64,000 bases of DNA, taken from assembly GCA_032622095.1 (NCBI GenBank), contig CP136062.1, positions 39,248,918 through 39,312,917 on the forward strand, in the 5' to 3' direction. The position numbers were made by a program, and so were the translations under genes. The stretch's first letter is position 1. Every line of letters starts with the position of its first letter. The DNA is from Siphonodentalium dalli (lineage: Eukaryota; Mollusca; Scaphopoda; Gadilida; Siphonodentaliidae). This document shows positions 1 to 10,540 of the stretch, piece after piece. The notes under the pieces were generated by a model. That model was not told the DNA's origin. It made no database searches and worked only from the letters and a program-made list of their open reading frames with translations.

Positions 1-704
1 TATGTATTGTTGTATATAACATCTCCCTTGAATGGAGGAATAAACAATCTCTCTCTCTCTCTTATCTCATGCAGTATGTTTACCGTGTTATTTACCCCCC
101 CCCCCCACTATACCCTGTACATTTCTTAAAGATTGATTATCTCGCCATACACTAGTAATCAGTTTTCGATATATGTCTCAGGGTTCCGTGTGAAAAATAA
201 ATTGAATTGAAGATCCCTGTCTGGAAACGCTTCTATCAACTAATATTGATTTTATTTTGAATAATTTCTCATATACTGATATAATAAATTGGGACACTTT
301 TTGTTAATATTCTTAGAACAGACCATTCCGGTGATATATATTAGAGGTAGAGATTATTAGAGTGTTGTTGTTGTTACTCTGAGAGTCAAATGTTCCAAAT
401 TTATTGTATGCATTGTTTTATATATATCATAGTTAATATAAGCGATAATTAATATACATGTATTTAACCTTTATTTATGACAAAATCGCACACTAATATT
501 AATGGTCTCTGTAAGACTGTAAACAGTATTAACCACTATTGGTCGTTATATATGAAATTATCATACAGAAACTATACCCGATAAAAGTAATATTAATCGA
601 TAGAAGCGTTTCCTGAAATGCATTCCTCAATTCATACCTATTTATTTATACCCCGGCTTCTACGTGCATTTTTCACTTTTTTGGGATGAGAGAATCCATC
701 GTTA
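1..704. other. AT-rich intergenic DNA with simple repeats
   Basis: No exon or gene was recognised. It holds a short CT microsatellite (about 49-62) and a run of 12 C (95-106). The rest is low-complexity AT-rich sequence downstream of the lectin gene's last exon. Confidence 0.6.
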
Positions 705-1118
705 AGGGTACGTTCATACACTGGCAAGTTTGGACGGTATGTTTTGCGGGCATTTTGTCGCAGAAACGATATGGTGCCAGAATATGAACGGAAACAACCA
801 TATATATTGCATCTGTACCACAGCTTACTACGTGTGAAGTAAAACCTCTTTTGTTCCACATGTGGCGACGCTACCGGAATGTGTCTGTAAATAGCGTGAA
901 ATTATCTCGCAAGAATAAATCATACAGGTATTTGAAGGCAAATTACAGTAGCACCGTTACAAGTGGAACTACATAACTATTACTTCTCATGTCGTTAGGT
1001 TTGGTAAAGATGCATGTTATTTGCATGTTTCCGTTCATATTCTGGCACCAGGTTGTTTTCTATGACGAAATGCCTGCAAAACACAACGTGCAATCTTGCC
1101 AGCGTATGAACGCACCCT
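705..1118. mobile_element. Foldback / MITE-like element, 414 bp
   Basis: The ends are inverted copies of each other: 705-728 pairs with 1095-1118 with two mismatches, and the match continues inward (GGTGCCAGAATATGAACGG near 771 against its reverse complement near 1032). It contains no credible ORF. The size and long terminal inverted repeats (TIRs) suggest a non-autonomous DNA transposon. I could not see a clear target-site duplication, so the superfamily is open. Confidence 0.7.
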
Positions 1119-1537
1119 AGTGTGATATTTTCGGGGATATTTCTCCCTACATAAAATGTGTTGGAAATCTCCCCAATAGCTACTCTGTAATGCTAGGATA
1201 TTTCAACGTACCGTCCCCCGCATTTTAGGGATGCCCTAAATAAATTAATAAATTAATAAAGGGACATATTCACTTTTTATTATCAATCAGTATATCATAT
1301 TACAAATGCATACATGTTATTCAATGGTATTGAGTGCAGGGTTATAGGAATGCAAACACAAGGTCATTTTTTGTTTGTTTTTAAGATCTTGACCGAAATA
1401 ATTGAATACCACGCACAGTCAAAATATAAAGTTTCTGACATTAAACTTTAAACATTCAACATACTTTCTGATGAAACGAAGTGGTAGTGTCACAGTTACG
1501 TTAATTCTTGTATATATATCTGCAATTCGATTTTCAA
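1119..1537. other. Unannotated AT-rich DNA
   Basis: I see no gene, RNA or clear repeat here beyond short AT-rich simple sequence. Confidence 0.5.
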
Positions 1538-1652
1538 ATACTAGGATAACCATATAACAAATATTAGGATAACCATATAACAAATACTAGGATAACCATA
1601 TAACAACTACTAGGATAACCATATAACAAATACTAGGATAACAATATAACAA
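1538..1652. repeat. 23-bp minisatellite, five copies
   Basis: Five consecutive 23-bp copies of a unit containing CTAGGATAACCATATAACAA fill exactly 115 bp, with one to two substitutions per copy. Confidence 0.9.
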
Positions 1653-2144
1653 ACATAAGCTTCAATTAGCTATGGGTTCCGATATATGTTATTGCCTTTT
1701 TTCCAGATGATCAAATCCAGTGAAAATGCTAATTTAATGTTCTAAACCGTTTCAGTTGTCATTCTAGAAGGGTTGGTAATACATATGCATCACGGCTGCC
1801 TCCGTAATTTGTTGTTTTCGTGGTTTAGGGTGAATAATTGGATGAATAAAAATTAAATGGAAGTAAGGGTGGTGGGTCCCAAAATTCGGAAAAATCACCC
1901 CTCTCCCCGACATCACTATGCGAATAGTTAGCCTTATTGACTCAGGAAAGTTCCGCTTCATCCATCTTTTATATCAATTCACTTTTATAACTGTCAACAT
2001 TATTGTACACAATAAATACAACAAAACTCAGTCAGAATATGTATAATTCAAGAATAAATCATAATTCATATGTAATCTCTCCGTAAGTTTGTTGTATAGT
2101 TCCCTTTGTTATTAGCCCGATATATATATAGCCATAAAATAATT
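1653..2144. other. Unannotated AT-rich DNA
   Basis: No exon was recognised. The minus-strand open frame at 1764-1961 has no protein-like features and no supporting splice context. Confidence 0.5.
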
Positions 2145-3790
2145 CTATATAACCACTGTCAACTGTCGTATCAAATTTCCAAAACTTGTTATTTATCAAC
2201 ATTTTTTTCAACAAAATATGGCCGTATAATCACTAAAGTATCACGAAATTTAACCGTATTACAACTTGATTTTAGAGTTATCCATCCTCATCTGCAATTT
2301 TGTCCGAGACCCTCAGTTTTACCACGTGTTTCTGGGACACATTTTATTACACATCTCGAGAAATAACAAACTTCAAAAATCGATATCTGATCACTCCGAG
2401 CTTTGATGGGTGGGTTCCTCGATTCGAATGAAATATTTTTTTACCCCCGAAGCCAAAGAAAAGGTAATTTAGGAGTGTCTGATCAGATTGAGTACCTTTA
2501 ACAAGTGCACAATAACTGTTGCATTTGAAACCTTTGTTATCTGTTTTGCAGAATTTTAATGTCGCAGTGTTTTCCTAATGCTCACTTCCATGATGTATTA
2601 GTTTTATTTGAAAGCGATAGTCAAGTTTGAAGTAAGCGTATATATATATATATATATATATATATACTGAAAACGGCAACAGTTTAAAGGTACTCAATCC
2701 GATCAGACGGTCCCCATATCACCAAGATACAACAACAACAACAACATTTCTTCAAAATACGCTTTAGTTTTCAGAATCGATTAATTGCAACAAAATAATG
2801 CTAACCACTGTCAACTATGGTATCAACTTTCCCAAAACGTGCTATTTATCAACATTTTGTTCAACGACATTTCGCCGTATTACTATTTGATTTTAGAGTT
2901 ATCAATCTTCATCCGCAATTTTGTCAGTTTCACGACGTTTTTCTGGGCCACAAATAATTGCAAATCTCGAGAAATAACGAACTTCAAAAATCGATATATA
3001 TGATCACTCTGAGCTTTGATGGGTAGGTTCCTCGACTCGAATCAAATATATATTTACCCCCGAAAACAAAAAAATAGTAATTTAGGAGTGTTAATTCGGA
3101 TAATGCATCTTAAACATTTCACGTGTCCATAACACGACATATTTTTATTGGATGCATTTTAAATATATTTATAATACAATGAGAATAAACGATATCTACT
3201 TTCACGTTTATATTGATGACTGTGATTCTACAGACTTTTAAGTTACTTCCCTTGGAAAGCTGTGAGTACCTTTAACATAACTGTTGTAGCCATCACACGA
3301 TCAGAAATAAATCACGTCACTGTCATGGTAATCAATGTTAAAGGTACTCAATCCGATTCGATGGTCCCCATATCATCAGCAAAAACAACAACAACGACAT
3401 TTTTTAAAATGCCGCGTCAGTTATCAGAATCGATAAATTGCCCACACATAATACTAACCACAGTCAACTATAGTATAAAATTTCCCAAAACCTGTTATTT
3501 ATCAACATTTTGTTCAACTAAATTTGGCCGGTTTTTCAATTATATGACACACAAAAGCCATTTGGTTTTAGAGTTATCCATCTTCATCTCCAATTTGGTC
3601 CAAGACCCTCTTCTCGTCGACTTTTTACCATGCCACTAAACAATTTCGGAGGTGAAAAATAATAGATATAAAAAATCTATATCTGATCACTCTGAGCTTT
3701 GATGGGTGGGTTCCTCGACTCGAATCAAATATTTATTACCCCCGAAGCCAAAGAAATAGTAATTTGCGAGCGTCAATTCGGATTATGGAT
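2145..3790. repeat. Three copies of a dispersed MITE-like repeat, spacing ~655 bp
   Basis: Related ~330-bp cores occur at about 2145-2500, 2800-3115 and 3455-3785. Each starts near AACCACTGTCAACT and ends near ACCCCCGAAGCCAAAG. Copies two and three share a further ~115 bp upstream beginning AAAGGTACTCAATCCGAT. The reverse complement of that end (GATTGAGTACCTTTA) closes the first copy near 2485, which suggests TIR-bounded elements. The short plus-strand open frames here are translated repeat, not genes. Confidence 0.75.
3732..3737 (-). promoter_or_regulatory. Candidate polyadenylation signal of the lectin gene
   Basis: AATAAA on the minus strand lies about 275 nt downstream of the lectin stop codon. 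It is the nearest canonical hexamer I noticed. It falls inside the third MITE-like copy, so the 3' end may have been supplied by a repeat. Confidence 0.35.
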
Positions 3791-4011
3791 CGTTAAACGT
3801 CGTACTGTATTACATGTATACTATATATCAGAATGGTGTTGTTGTGTGTTTCTTGAACCATTTTAGCATTGTTGTGGTTCCGGATGAAAGACGTGGTCAC
3901 ATATTTAGTGCAAAGGTCACATGGCGTCCCACATCTGAGTAGACTTAATATCTGTGGATGATTGATAATACGGAGAGATTACATATGTGGAAACCATACC
4001 CGATATGTAGA

Positions 4012-4226
4012 CTATCGGGTTATGATTTCGCAGATATAACGCTCGGTAGCTGATGCACATGTGTAATCGGCAAAGTCGTACCGAGTTGGGTGCAGTATCA
4101 CACAGTTAAGTGAGGTCCCTCGATTTCCATACCCGGATCCCCAAACCGTCCACATAGAGCTGCCGTCCGTGTGAACCCACGTTCCATCGTGGAACGCATC
4201 ATTCCCATCTATCCAGTACCATAAAG
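4012..4226 (-). CDS. C-type lectin domain, C-terminal half (last exon)
   Basis: The exon is 215 nt: a 2-nt split codon, 70 codons and a TAG stop. The acceptor is TTCTCTTTTGCAG. The translation begins LWYWIDGNDAFHDGTWVHTD, matching the conserved CTLD core (WIGLND...GTWVWSDG). The downstream cysteines fit the family: NC in LNCVIL, YTC in DYTCASATERYICEI, and the final ICE. EPN/QPD is absent, with G-S-G-Y-G-N in its place. WND is replaced by FAD. Canonical Ca2+-dependent sugar binding is therefore unlikely, or altered. The first two bases complete a Ser codon with the last base of the 29916-30089 exon. Only three residues follow ICEI before the stop, as is usual for a C-terminal CTLD. Confidence 0.9.
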
Positions 4227-4247
4227 CTGCAAAAGAGAATTTAATTC

Positions 4248-5098
4248 GACGTTAACTGAATGAGGTCGTATCCGGAGCAGCACACTCGGTTTCATTCACG
4301 TTTTCTGAATTTAATGAGAAATAGAAATGGCCGGATTGGGATGAGACTACGCCAAAGACCAAGATGCAACAAACTATAGCATTCTAAAGGTTACACTGGT
4401 GTAAATACTATAGGCAGTATACAGTTTCACAGTTAAAACACTCTGGGCTGTGATTGGTTGCATGAATTAAATGTAAACTGTTGACAAAAATTCAAGGAAT
4501 CATTCTCCCACAAACTTCATTTGCCAAGAGGCCCATTCATTAAAGGTGAAGTCTGTTGTGGCTGTTTAAAATTTTTAAGTGTGATTGAAAAAATGACAAT
4601 ATTTGTTTAGTGCGGAACTGAAAAATCAAAAATTTGAAGTGGATTCCCTGCTAGACGGTGTTGATTTTTTTATTGGGAAAGTTTCCACATATGTCAAGCT
4701 CACATAATCCGAAGGCAGTTTGACCAGGTTCCATTTAACCTCTGATGCAGATCAACAAACGTTAACATTGAAGCCTATGGGAAATATTTACACCAGTGTA
4801 ACCTAAACGAGCGGGCGATATCACTTCCATCTAGCCGGTAACTATATGAATTACAAAATAAAAAACGGAGACAACGTTAACTGGATGACGTTTTATCCGG
4901 AGCAGTCAGGGACGTTGTGACAAGGACTTTTTGGGGGTGTTACACTTCTCCAACTTTGGAAACAAATTTCAACATTCTTGTAGGCGACGCTAACTGGATG
5001 TCGTAACACGGGAAGCAGCACACACTTTTTCCATTCACGGAATGTGCATTTGATGAGAAATTGAAAGGACGGGCTTATACGAGACTACGTTAAACGTC
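4248..5098. repeat. Diverged direct repeats flanking a MITE
   Basis: A ~113-bp sequence at 4248-4362 (starting near GACGTTAACTGAATG) recurs diverged at 4985-5098, and a partial copy lies near 4870-4902. The MITE at 4388-4804 sits between them. No exon was recognised. Confidence 0.6.
4388..4804. mobile_element. MITE with 20-bp terminal inverted repeats
   Basis: The left end AGGTTACACTGGTGTAAATA (4388-4407) is matched by its reverse complement at 4785-4804, with at most one mismatch. The length is 417 bp with no ORF. The structure is that of a non-autonomous DNA transposon. The flanks share at most two or three A/T bases, so the target-site duplication is uncertain. Confidence 0.85.
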
Positions 5099-5879
5099 GT
5101 ACTTTTATGGACCAGCAAGTCATAACGCTCTATTGTGCGGCAGGAGAATCGATGGGTGGTAGCGGCCCTATATTCTTTTGATAACCTCTATCTCTTCCTA
5201 ACCCACATGGAGCCTCACACATATGGTAGCATTCACTACGGAGTGTCGTCTGCTCCAGTCTATGTTGGGCTCTATATAGGTTATATATAGTGTATGTGCT
5301 TGTGTCTCATTTTAACTCTATCGGTAGTCCGTAGACGAGAGGTAGCTTACTGGTCTCTCAAAATGCCGACTTCACCCATTACACAATTTGTCCAGGTATG
5401 TTGTCGTGGGTGCAGTACACTGTCCGATCGGTTGCCGACATTAATGGCTGACATGTTTACACGCCTCGGTGTGCGCACGTTAAATAACGCTACTGGAGCC
5501 ACCACAAGGTAAACAGTTTCTCGGCCGTGGTAGCACCTGGACCAGTGCGTCTATAACCACAATATCTACAAATACAGACCCCGACCATGAGTTTGGCAGG
5601 ACTTGCCGTCGCATGTAATACGGACTATAATATGGCGCGTTTCAGATGTCGTTGTCGTTGCGTTCAAATTATATTTATTTTCCTCTCCATGTGAATATTA
5701 TAATACAATTACATAAGATATAATTTCTCTTATTTTCTCTGAAAAAAAGGATAATTGTCCACAACGAGTTGAAGTTTCTAGTAAACAAATTCGACGACTA
5801 TGATATTTCTCTACATATTTATCAGGGACGTTGCGACAGTTGGTTTGTTGGGTTTATCCCCCCCCCCCCCCCCAACCTT
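5099..5879. other. Intronic DNA without a recognised gene
   Basis: A 16-C run lies at 5858-5873. A minus-strand open stretch near 5140-5275 includes a Cys-containing peptide (ECYHMCEAPCGLGRDRGY) but has no convincing donor, and the family was not recognised. The plus-strand open frame at 5294-5512 is also unsupported. Confidence 0.45.
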
Positions 5880-7250
5880 GGTCAAAATTTTAAACAGTTG
5901 GAAATTTTATACCTGACACAACATTAGTTGGAAACTTCACACCAACACTAGGTTGAATTTTGTTTTGGAGTTTGATTTTCCGACAATTTATTAGAAGGGA
6001 ATTTGCTGTTATACCAACATTGGCATAGTTTCCTACCTTTGGTCAAAATTGTGGACTGAAATGGCCATCAGTTGGGAATTTGTTACCTTAGAGTAGTGTC
6101 AGGTTGGAAGTTTCCAACACTTGGAAATATTGTGTCCTGGTCCCTCTCAGTGGGCAGTCGAAAAACTGCTAGTTTATTTAAGAAAACAAAATGTTCCTAC
6201 ATTTGGTCAACATGGACTGAAATGGTCATCAGATGGAAATTTTCCAACCTTAGCGGGTTGGCAGGATTGAAATTTTCAACACTTAAGACAGCTTGAGGCC
6301 AGTTTAGATACTAGGATTTTGCGATTTTCATGTTCAGATATAAATTTTTCTCACGCGGGCGGGCCAAACGACAACCGTATGAATTTGCCTGGAGTTAGAC
6401 CACAAGATGTTAGGATTTATACAATTGCCGGGTTCAAATCTCTAATTTTTCTCATATTGGGTAGAACCATGGGTCTGTTCCTCCACCTGGCTATAGTGAC
6501 CACAAGAGACATTCAGAATAGGCTACCATCCGAGCCTGTAATGCCCAGGTTAGGTTGTGTGCAAGGGGTGCAAATGGACTTCCGCAAAACTTGTGAGTTT
6601 AGTATGATTCAAAGAGGGGGTGAGTTGAAGTTGGAATTCTCATGGTGTAAACCTCCCCAGCGGAGACCTTCTAGACACGCCCCTGATATTTATGTTACGT
6701 GTTACAAGTTTTATATAAAGTTAAATAACAAATTAGAGAATATATGCATGGAGGGTCAAAGGTCGTGAGAAATAGAGGTTATGGGTACCTCACCCCCTCA
6801 ACGTGGCCAACATGTTCAGTAGTTTCAGCATTCCATGTTTACACAACATTATAGTAACTGTTGGAACTCCTAGGCCAGAAGTAGCTTGAATTTGTCCTGA
6901 TGATTTGATTTTTCAACCAGTATAATGAACATGTTAGTTTTTAGACGAAAAATTAAATATGTTCGTACCGAGACGATGTACCGAAATTTACAATAACTTG
7001 GTTTGTGGTAGGGTGGACATTTTTAACGGATGGAATACTTCATGAAGGGGATACAAATGGAGTTCATCGGACTTGGATATTTCGATCTGGATCAAGTGAT
7101 GGGTATAGTAGTAATCCCCCCGACAGAGACCCTCTAACCACGTCCCTGGTGTATGTCTTCCCCAATAGTCAATGTTAATCACGACCAAACGTTGATAAGA
7201 GAACACTTCACCCGTAATATATATTGTGATAATAAAAGTTAGCAACAGCT
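5880..7250. repeat. Degenerate repeat-rich intronic sequence
   Basis: Short phrases such as TTGGAAATTTT and CCAACACTAGG recur between 5880 and 6300. A ~135-bp block at 6565-6700 is echoed at 7042-7160 (for example GACCTTCTAGACACGCCCCTG against GACCCTCTAACCACGTCCCTG), so this is an old duplication with a period near 475 bp. The 149-codon open frame at 6319-6768 crosses one repeat copy and shows no recognisable domain. I treat it as chance. Confidence 0.5.
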
Positions 7251-7997
7251 TTGAATCAACATTCCATGAAAATACATGGGTCTGGAGACACTCTTCGTTA
7301 TTCTATTTCATATTGATAACATCAAGTATAAAATAAATGTTCCAGAATTCACATGATTCAGAAATAGGATAAAATATATCATAAACGTTCGAGTTAAAAA
7401 AGCAGACTCGATTTCCAATTCCAAGATAAAGATAAATTTAAATTGAATGTAAATTTAAATTGAGTTTAGCATCGGATATCGATATCGAATGTTACAAGTT
7501 TGATAAACAGTTTAAGTTACATCTCAAAGAATATGTATGTTGGGTAACTGCTGAAATGAACCCCGCTTTATCGCAGTGCGATATTAATATTCCCGATTCG
7601 GTTTCAGCAGTGATATATCAATGACATTTACTGATATAACAATAGGTTAATTTATAACAAACGTCTACTCAAGTGGAAACGAGCGTGATAGTATGTCAAT
7701 ACAGTAGGGTTATGACAAAGAAAGTTTGTTGTTAACCTCCATAAATTTAGGAGAGCATATGTGCAAGTGACAAGTATAAATTAGTATAAATGACTATGAT
7801 CGCAATCATGTGAGCTACATGTATTATTTACTCGCTGGGCATTCAGTCAGAATCAGAATTTAATTAATCTCAAATCGTCGTACATGTTGACATAACAGAG
7901 ATATATATATATGTGTACATAACCATATACATATAGATATTGCACATGCGTGCGTATATACTCATTAAGGTTTATACAAATCATGTTAAACTTATCC
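7251..7997. other. AT-rich left flank of the palindromic element
   Basis: No gene, RNA or clear repeat was recognised. It runs directly into the target-site duplication at 7998. Confidence 0.5.
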
Positions 7998-8003
7998 ATT
8001 GAG
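7998..8003. other. Left target-site duplication (ATTGAG)
   Basis: The six bases immediately outside the left arm are repeated in direct orientation immediately outside the right arm, at 22599-22604. Confidence 0.85.
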
Positions 8004-8270
8004 TGATGATACCCCGCCCGTTTGGGGGCAGATATCGATTTTTGTGACGTCACGGAAGTACATGATCTATATTCTCCGCAGTCCGCCCACGCATTGCATC
8101 ATGGTCTATTTGTATACCGGTTGGGCATGTCCGGACATGACCCGCTGGTTATATCCAGATTTCTCCATATGAATGGTATATTATCTACATGTATATCACG
8201 TGATGATCTCGGTGGGGTAGCTTCAGTCTTGAATATTAAAGGGATACTCACTGGGGATGATTATTAAAGT
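8004..8270. other. Subterminal region of the palindrome (left; mirrored 22332-22598)
   Basis: The outermost ~270 bp is less AT-rich and contains perfect short palindromes: GTGACGTCAC near 8043 and CATGTCCGGACATG near 8127. Such subterminal palindromes may be protein-binding sites for mobilisation or replication; this is inference. The 81-codon open frame here has no recognisable features. Confidence 0.45.
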
Positions 8271-8342
8271 GACACTCACTATGGATGAATGTTAAAGTAA
8301 CACATGGCGCACACTGTGGGATAATGTTAAAGTGACACTCGC

Positions 8343-8548
8343 ATTGAAAACTTCCAAAAAGTTCCAAAAAGTTCAAAAAGTTCAAAAAATTCAAAAAGTT
8401 CAAAAATTTCAAAAACTTCAAAAACTTCAAAAACTTCAAAAATTTCAAAAACTTACAAAATTTCAAAAATTTCGAAAAACTTCAAAAACTTCAAAAACTT
8501 CACAAATTTCACAAATTTCACAAATTTCAAAAAACTTCAAAAATTAAA
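8343..8548. repeat. TTCAAAAA-type short tandem repeat, left arm
   Basis: This is an array of ~9-10-nt units (TTCAAAAAG/A/C variants). It accounts for the open frames rich in F/L/K/Q on both strands, which are not genes. The mirrored array in the right arm is 9 bp longer and is the main length difference between the arms. Confidence 0.9.
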
Positions 8549-9293
8549 CAAAATTCAGGATTTAGTCATAAATGTGACCCGCTATATCAAATCCAGTCGG
8601 AAGTCGGGATATTTTTATCTTGTGCCAATGCATTCTCTTATATATGCGAGTCGACCAGCCGCCCGCGGCGATCCTTAATACATAAACCATTCAATTTGTC
8701 AAAAAATATAACACAATGAAAATGTCTTAGCTCAAATTGGAGAGGGGATAATATCATGGGTTACAGTCAATTGAGCAATTACAATGAGGAAAGCTGAAAT
8801 ATCTAAGTAATACTAGATGTCAAAATGAACAGATTTATATAAAATAAAATCAATGATGGCCGATGGCGGCCACATTTTTCAATAAAATTGGCGAAGATTT
8901 GATGGTTTCCATCTAGAGGTCACCCAGGAGATAAAGACAAATTATTACACCTAAAATTTCTGTGAAATTAAAACATTATTGATGGGATCTACAGTAATGC
9001 CCTAAGTAATCGACCTCTTAACCAAAGCAGAATTATGGGTAAATTTTCAGGATTTAGTCGGAAATATGGCTTGTTGCCAACCGTCTGACGGCGGCGGCGG
9101 CAACTACATAATCCTATGGCATGCAAAGAAATTGGCGGCGGCGCTGCCGCCGGCGGTTCAGGATTTAGTCAAAAATATGGCTTGTTTCCATTCATCGGAA
9201 AGCTATGGGGGTACGGTGGTGAGCGCCACTGAAAAAAGCAAGTGAGCGAGGGAAAAAAGAGAAAAATAACATGACAAGTAGTACATAGTACAA
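8549..9293. other. Palindrome left arm: GC-rich islands in AT-rich DNA
   Basis: Three copies of TTCAGGATTTAGTC occur (about 8556, 9046, 9156), two of them followed by ATATGGCTTGTT. There are GGC/GCC trinucleotide tracts at ~9090-9106 and ~9133-9152. The 24-bp GC-rich repeat starts at 8647. A ~140-bp stretch near 8750-8900 resembles intron repeats near 34660-34800. No gene was found other than the ORF that follows. Confidence 0.55.
8647..8670 (+). repeat. 24-bp GC-rich direct repeat, copy 1
   Basis: This begins CGAGTCGACCAGCCGCCC and is identical over 24 bp to 10203-10226 in the same orientation. The pair brackets the F-box-like ORF. Mirrored copies lie in the right arm. Confidence 0.9.
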
Positions 9294-9299
9294 TTTATT
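9294..9299 (-). promoter_or_regulatory. Polyadenylation signal of the left-arm ORF
   Basis: AATAAA on the minus strand, 7 nt beyond the TAG stop at 9307. Its mirror is at 21294-21299. Confidence 0.6.
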
Positions 9300-9306
9300 A
9301 TATTAA

Positions 9307-9930
9307 CTATTCACAGTCACTTTCGGCCGAATTGTCATCACAGGAATCAACCTTTTTTATTTTTAATGAAGAATCACCATAACTCCATACTATTCCAAAT
9401 GTCCATACGAGTTCATAATCTAAATCTGAAACAGGTCTAGTGTTTTTTACAATATAATCCAAAGACACTTTTTCTTCAAATAACTTTTCAACAGTGAAAA
9501 TTGTACATGGTTCTCGGAGAATAATGTATCCATATATTCTCGTCACCTCTTCGAATTTCAAAGTTTTTTCATTGAGAATCCTGTCTTGATATTCAGCAAA
9601 GCGAGTAAAATTATTTCCAACTAATTCACGAATTGCGTTTATTTCGTTTTTAGGAACACCATGAAATATCCAATAATCTGAAAACATTTGATCCAATATA
9701 TCCATTAAGAAATCAGTTTCAAATTCTGATCTCTCAATCAAACATCTCAGTCGACTCTGTCCCTCAGAGAAATGTCCGTTTAGCAAAGTCTCCATTATAA
9801 TTCTACTTTCCCTCAAAAACCAAGCTTGCTTAAGTTCTTGCTTGATTTCTTGATCCATTTTTGACATTTCGATCAAATTATTATAAATTTTCAAAAGCAT
9901 CTCTGCTGGTAACACATCAATTCCATCCAT
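9307..9930 (-). CDS. F-box-like protein, left-arm copy
   Basis: The open frame extends to 10005, but that upstream start is GTG. The first in-frame ATG is at 9930, giving 207 aa that begin MDGIDVLPAEMLLKIYNNL. This resembles the start of an F-box (LPxEhLLKIhxxL), a motif that recruits SCF ubiquitin ligases through Skp1. The rest is charged and probably helical, with an acidic Ser/Asp-rich tail (DSCDDNSAESDCE), and matches no domain I recognise. It has no signal peptide or membrane segment. It is transcribed outward toward the element's left end, and an AATAAA follows the stop by 7 nt, so this looks like a compact real gene. The right-arm copy is the mirror image. The F-box call rests on one short motif and could be wrong. 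Confidence 0.55.
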   Translation of the reverse strand: MDGIDVLPAEMLLKIYNNLIEMSKMDQEIKQELKQAWFLRESRIIMETLLNGHFSEGQSRLRCLIERSEFETDFLMDILDQMFSDYWIFHGVPKNEINAIRELVGNNFTRFAEYQDRILNEKTLKFEEVTRIYGYIILREPCTIFTVEKLFEEKVSLDYIVKNTRPVSDLDYELVWTFGIVWSYGDSSLKIKKVDSCDDNSAESDCE

Positions 9931-10096
9931 AAGGAATTGTGTTGTATTCACCCACAACAAGTCGTTTGGTGTACACAGATCGGAATGTTTTTGTTTGCTC
10001 TTCACTAATTACTTCTCGGTTCTTTGTGCGTTTAATTCTGCATGGATAGTTTATGACACGTTGAAAATTTAGCCGGTCGTTAACACATTCAACCAT
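9917..10096 (-). CDS. Small ORF overlapping the start of the F-box-like gene, left arm
   Basis: This is a 59-codon frame starting MVECVNDRLNFQRVINYPCR. Its stop lies 14 nt inside the downstream ATG at 9930, in another frame. Lys/Arg-rich and fairly protein-like, it was not recognised. It could be a regulatory upstream ORF, an upstream exon in another frame, or the N-terminus of the F-box-like protein lost by a frameshift. The mirrored copy is at 20497-20676. Confidence 0.3.
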   Translation of the reverse strand: MVECVNDRLNFQRVINYPCRIKRTKNREVISEEQTKTFRSVYTKRLVVGEYNTIPYGWN

Positions 10097-10202
10097 TGAA
10101 TGAAAATTTATTTGCTGGTATCTGTTGCTGTTCCACACGTGGCGTCACATTTCCTGCATACAGTGGAGTCGACATTTGCGTTGTTGCAGGAACATGGATC
10201 CA

Positions 10203-10246
10203 CGAGTCGACCAGCCGCCCGCGGCGGCGGCGGCGGCGGCGGCGGC
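10203..10246 (+). repeat. 24-bp GC-rich repeat copy 2 plus GCG/GGC trinucleotide run
   Basis: 10203-10226 repeats 8647-8670 exactly and runs into a pure GGC-type tract through 10246. The mirror is at 20347-20390. The open frames giving Arg or Ala runs here are repeat translation. Confidence 0.85.
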
Positions 10247-10485
10247 TGATAACTATTATATGGTCAAATCCCTACAATATCAAACGCAATGTTTCAATAA
10301 TGGGTTTTCTTACAATTTTGACTAAATATTGATTATATTATACACATCGGCGATACAGGAAAGGAGGAACTGAGGTCCTGGGTGGTCGACTGAATATAGC
10401 AGTATATATGGGGTACAAACATGGACAGCAATGGGTTCCTCGTGGCTTATGGCCTACACATGACATATTATAGTTATCCACACCA

Positions 10486-10540
10486 TCGGCGCGCCTTTAA
10501 TGGGCTATGAAGCGCCATACGGGGTCGAATCCTGGCCTTC
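10486..10540 (+). mobile_element. tRNA-derived SINE-like fragment (left arm)
   Basis: GGGGTCGAATCCTGGCC resembles a tRNA B box and T-arm, preceded by GCGCGCCTTTAATGGGC, which looks like a D/anticodon-arm remnant. No complete cloverleaf can be folded by eye, so this is a SINE or tRNA pseudogene remnant. The mirror is near 20053-20107. Confidence 0.4.

Noticed and set aside
5140-5275. Minus-strand peptide ECYHMCEAPCGLGRDRGY as a possible Cys-rich exon
   Set aside because: It is open for ~46 codons, but I saw no clear acceptor/donor pair and could not name a family. It is also unnecessary, since the CTLD halves join directly.
6319-6768. 149-codon plus-strand open frame
   Set aside because: It spans a degenerate repeat that recurs near 7042-7160. 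There is no recognisable domain or splice context, and it lies in antisense to the lectin gene's intron.
8248-8547. F/L/K/Q-rich open frames on both strands
   Set aside because: They are translations of the TTCAAAAA short tandem repeat.
9307-10005. 232-codon start for the F-box-like ORF
   Set aside because: The first codon of that frame is GTG. In a eukaryote the first ATG, 25 codons later, is the likelier start.
10096-10332. Open frames with poly-Arg or poly-Ala
   Set aside because: They are translations of the GGC trinucleotide run next to the 24-bp GC repeat.
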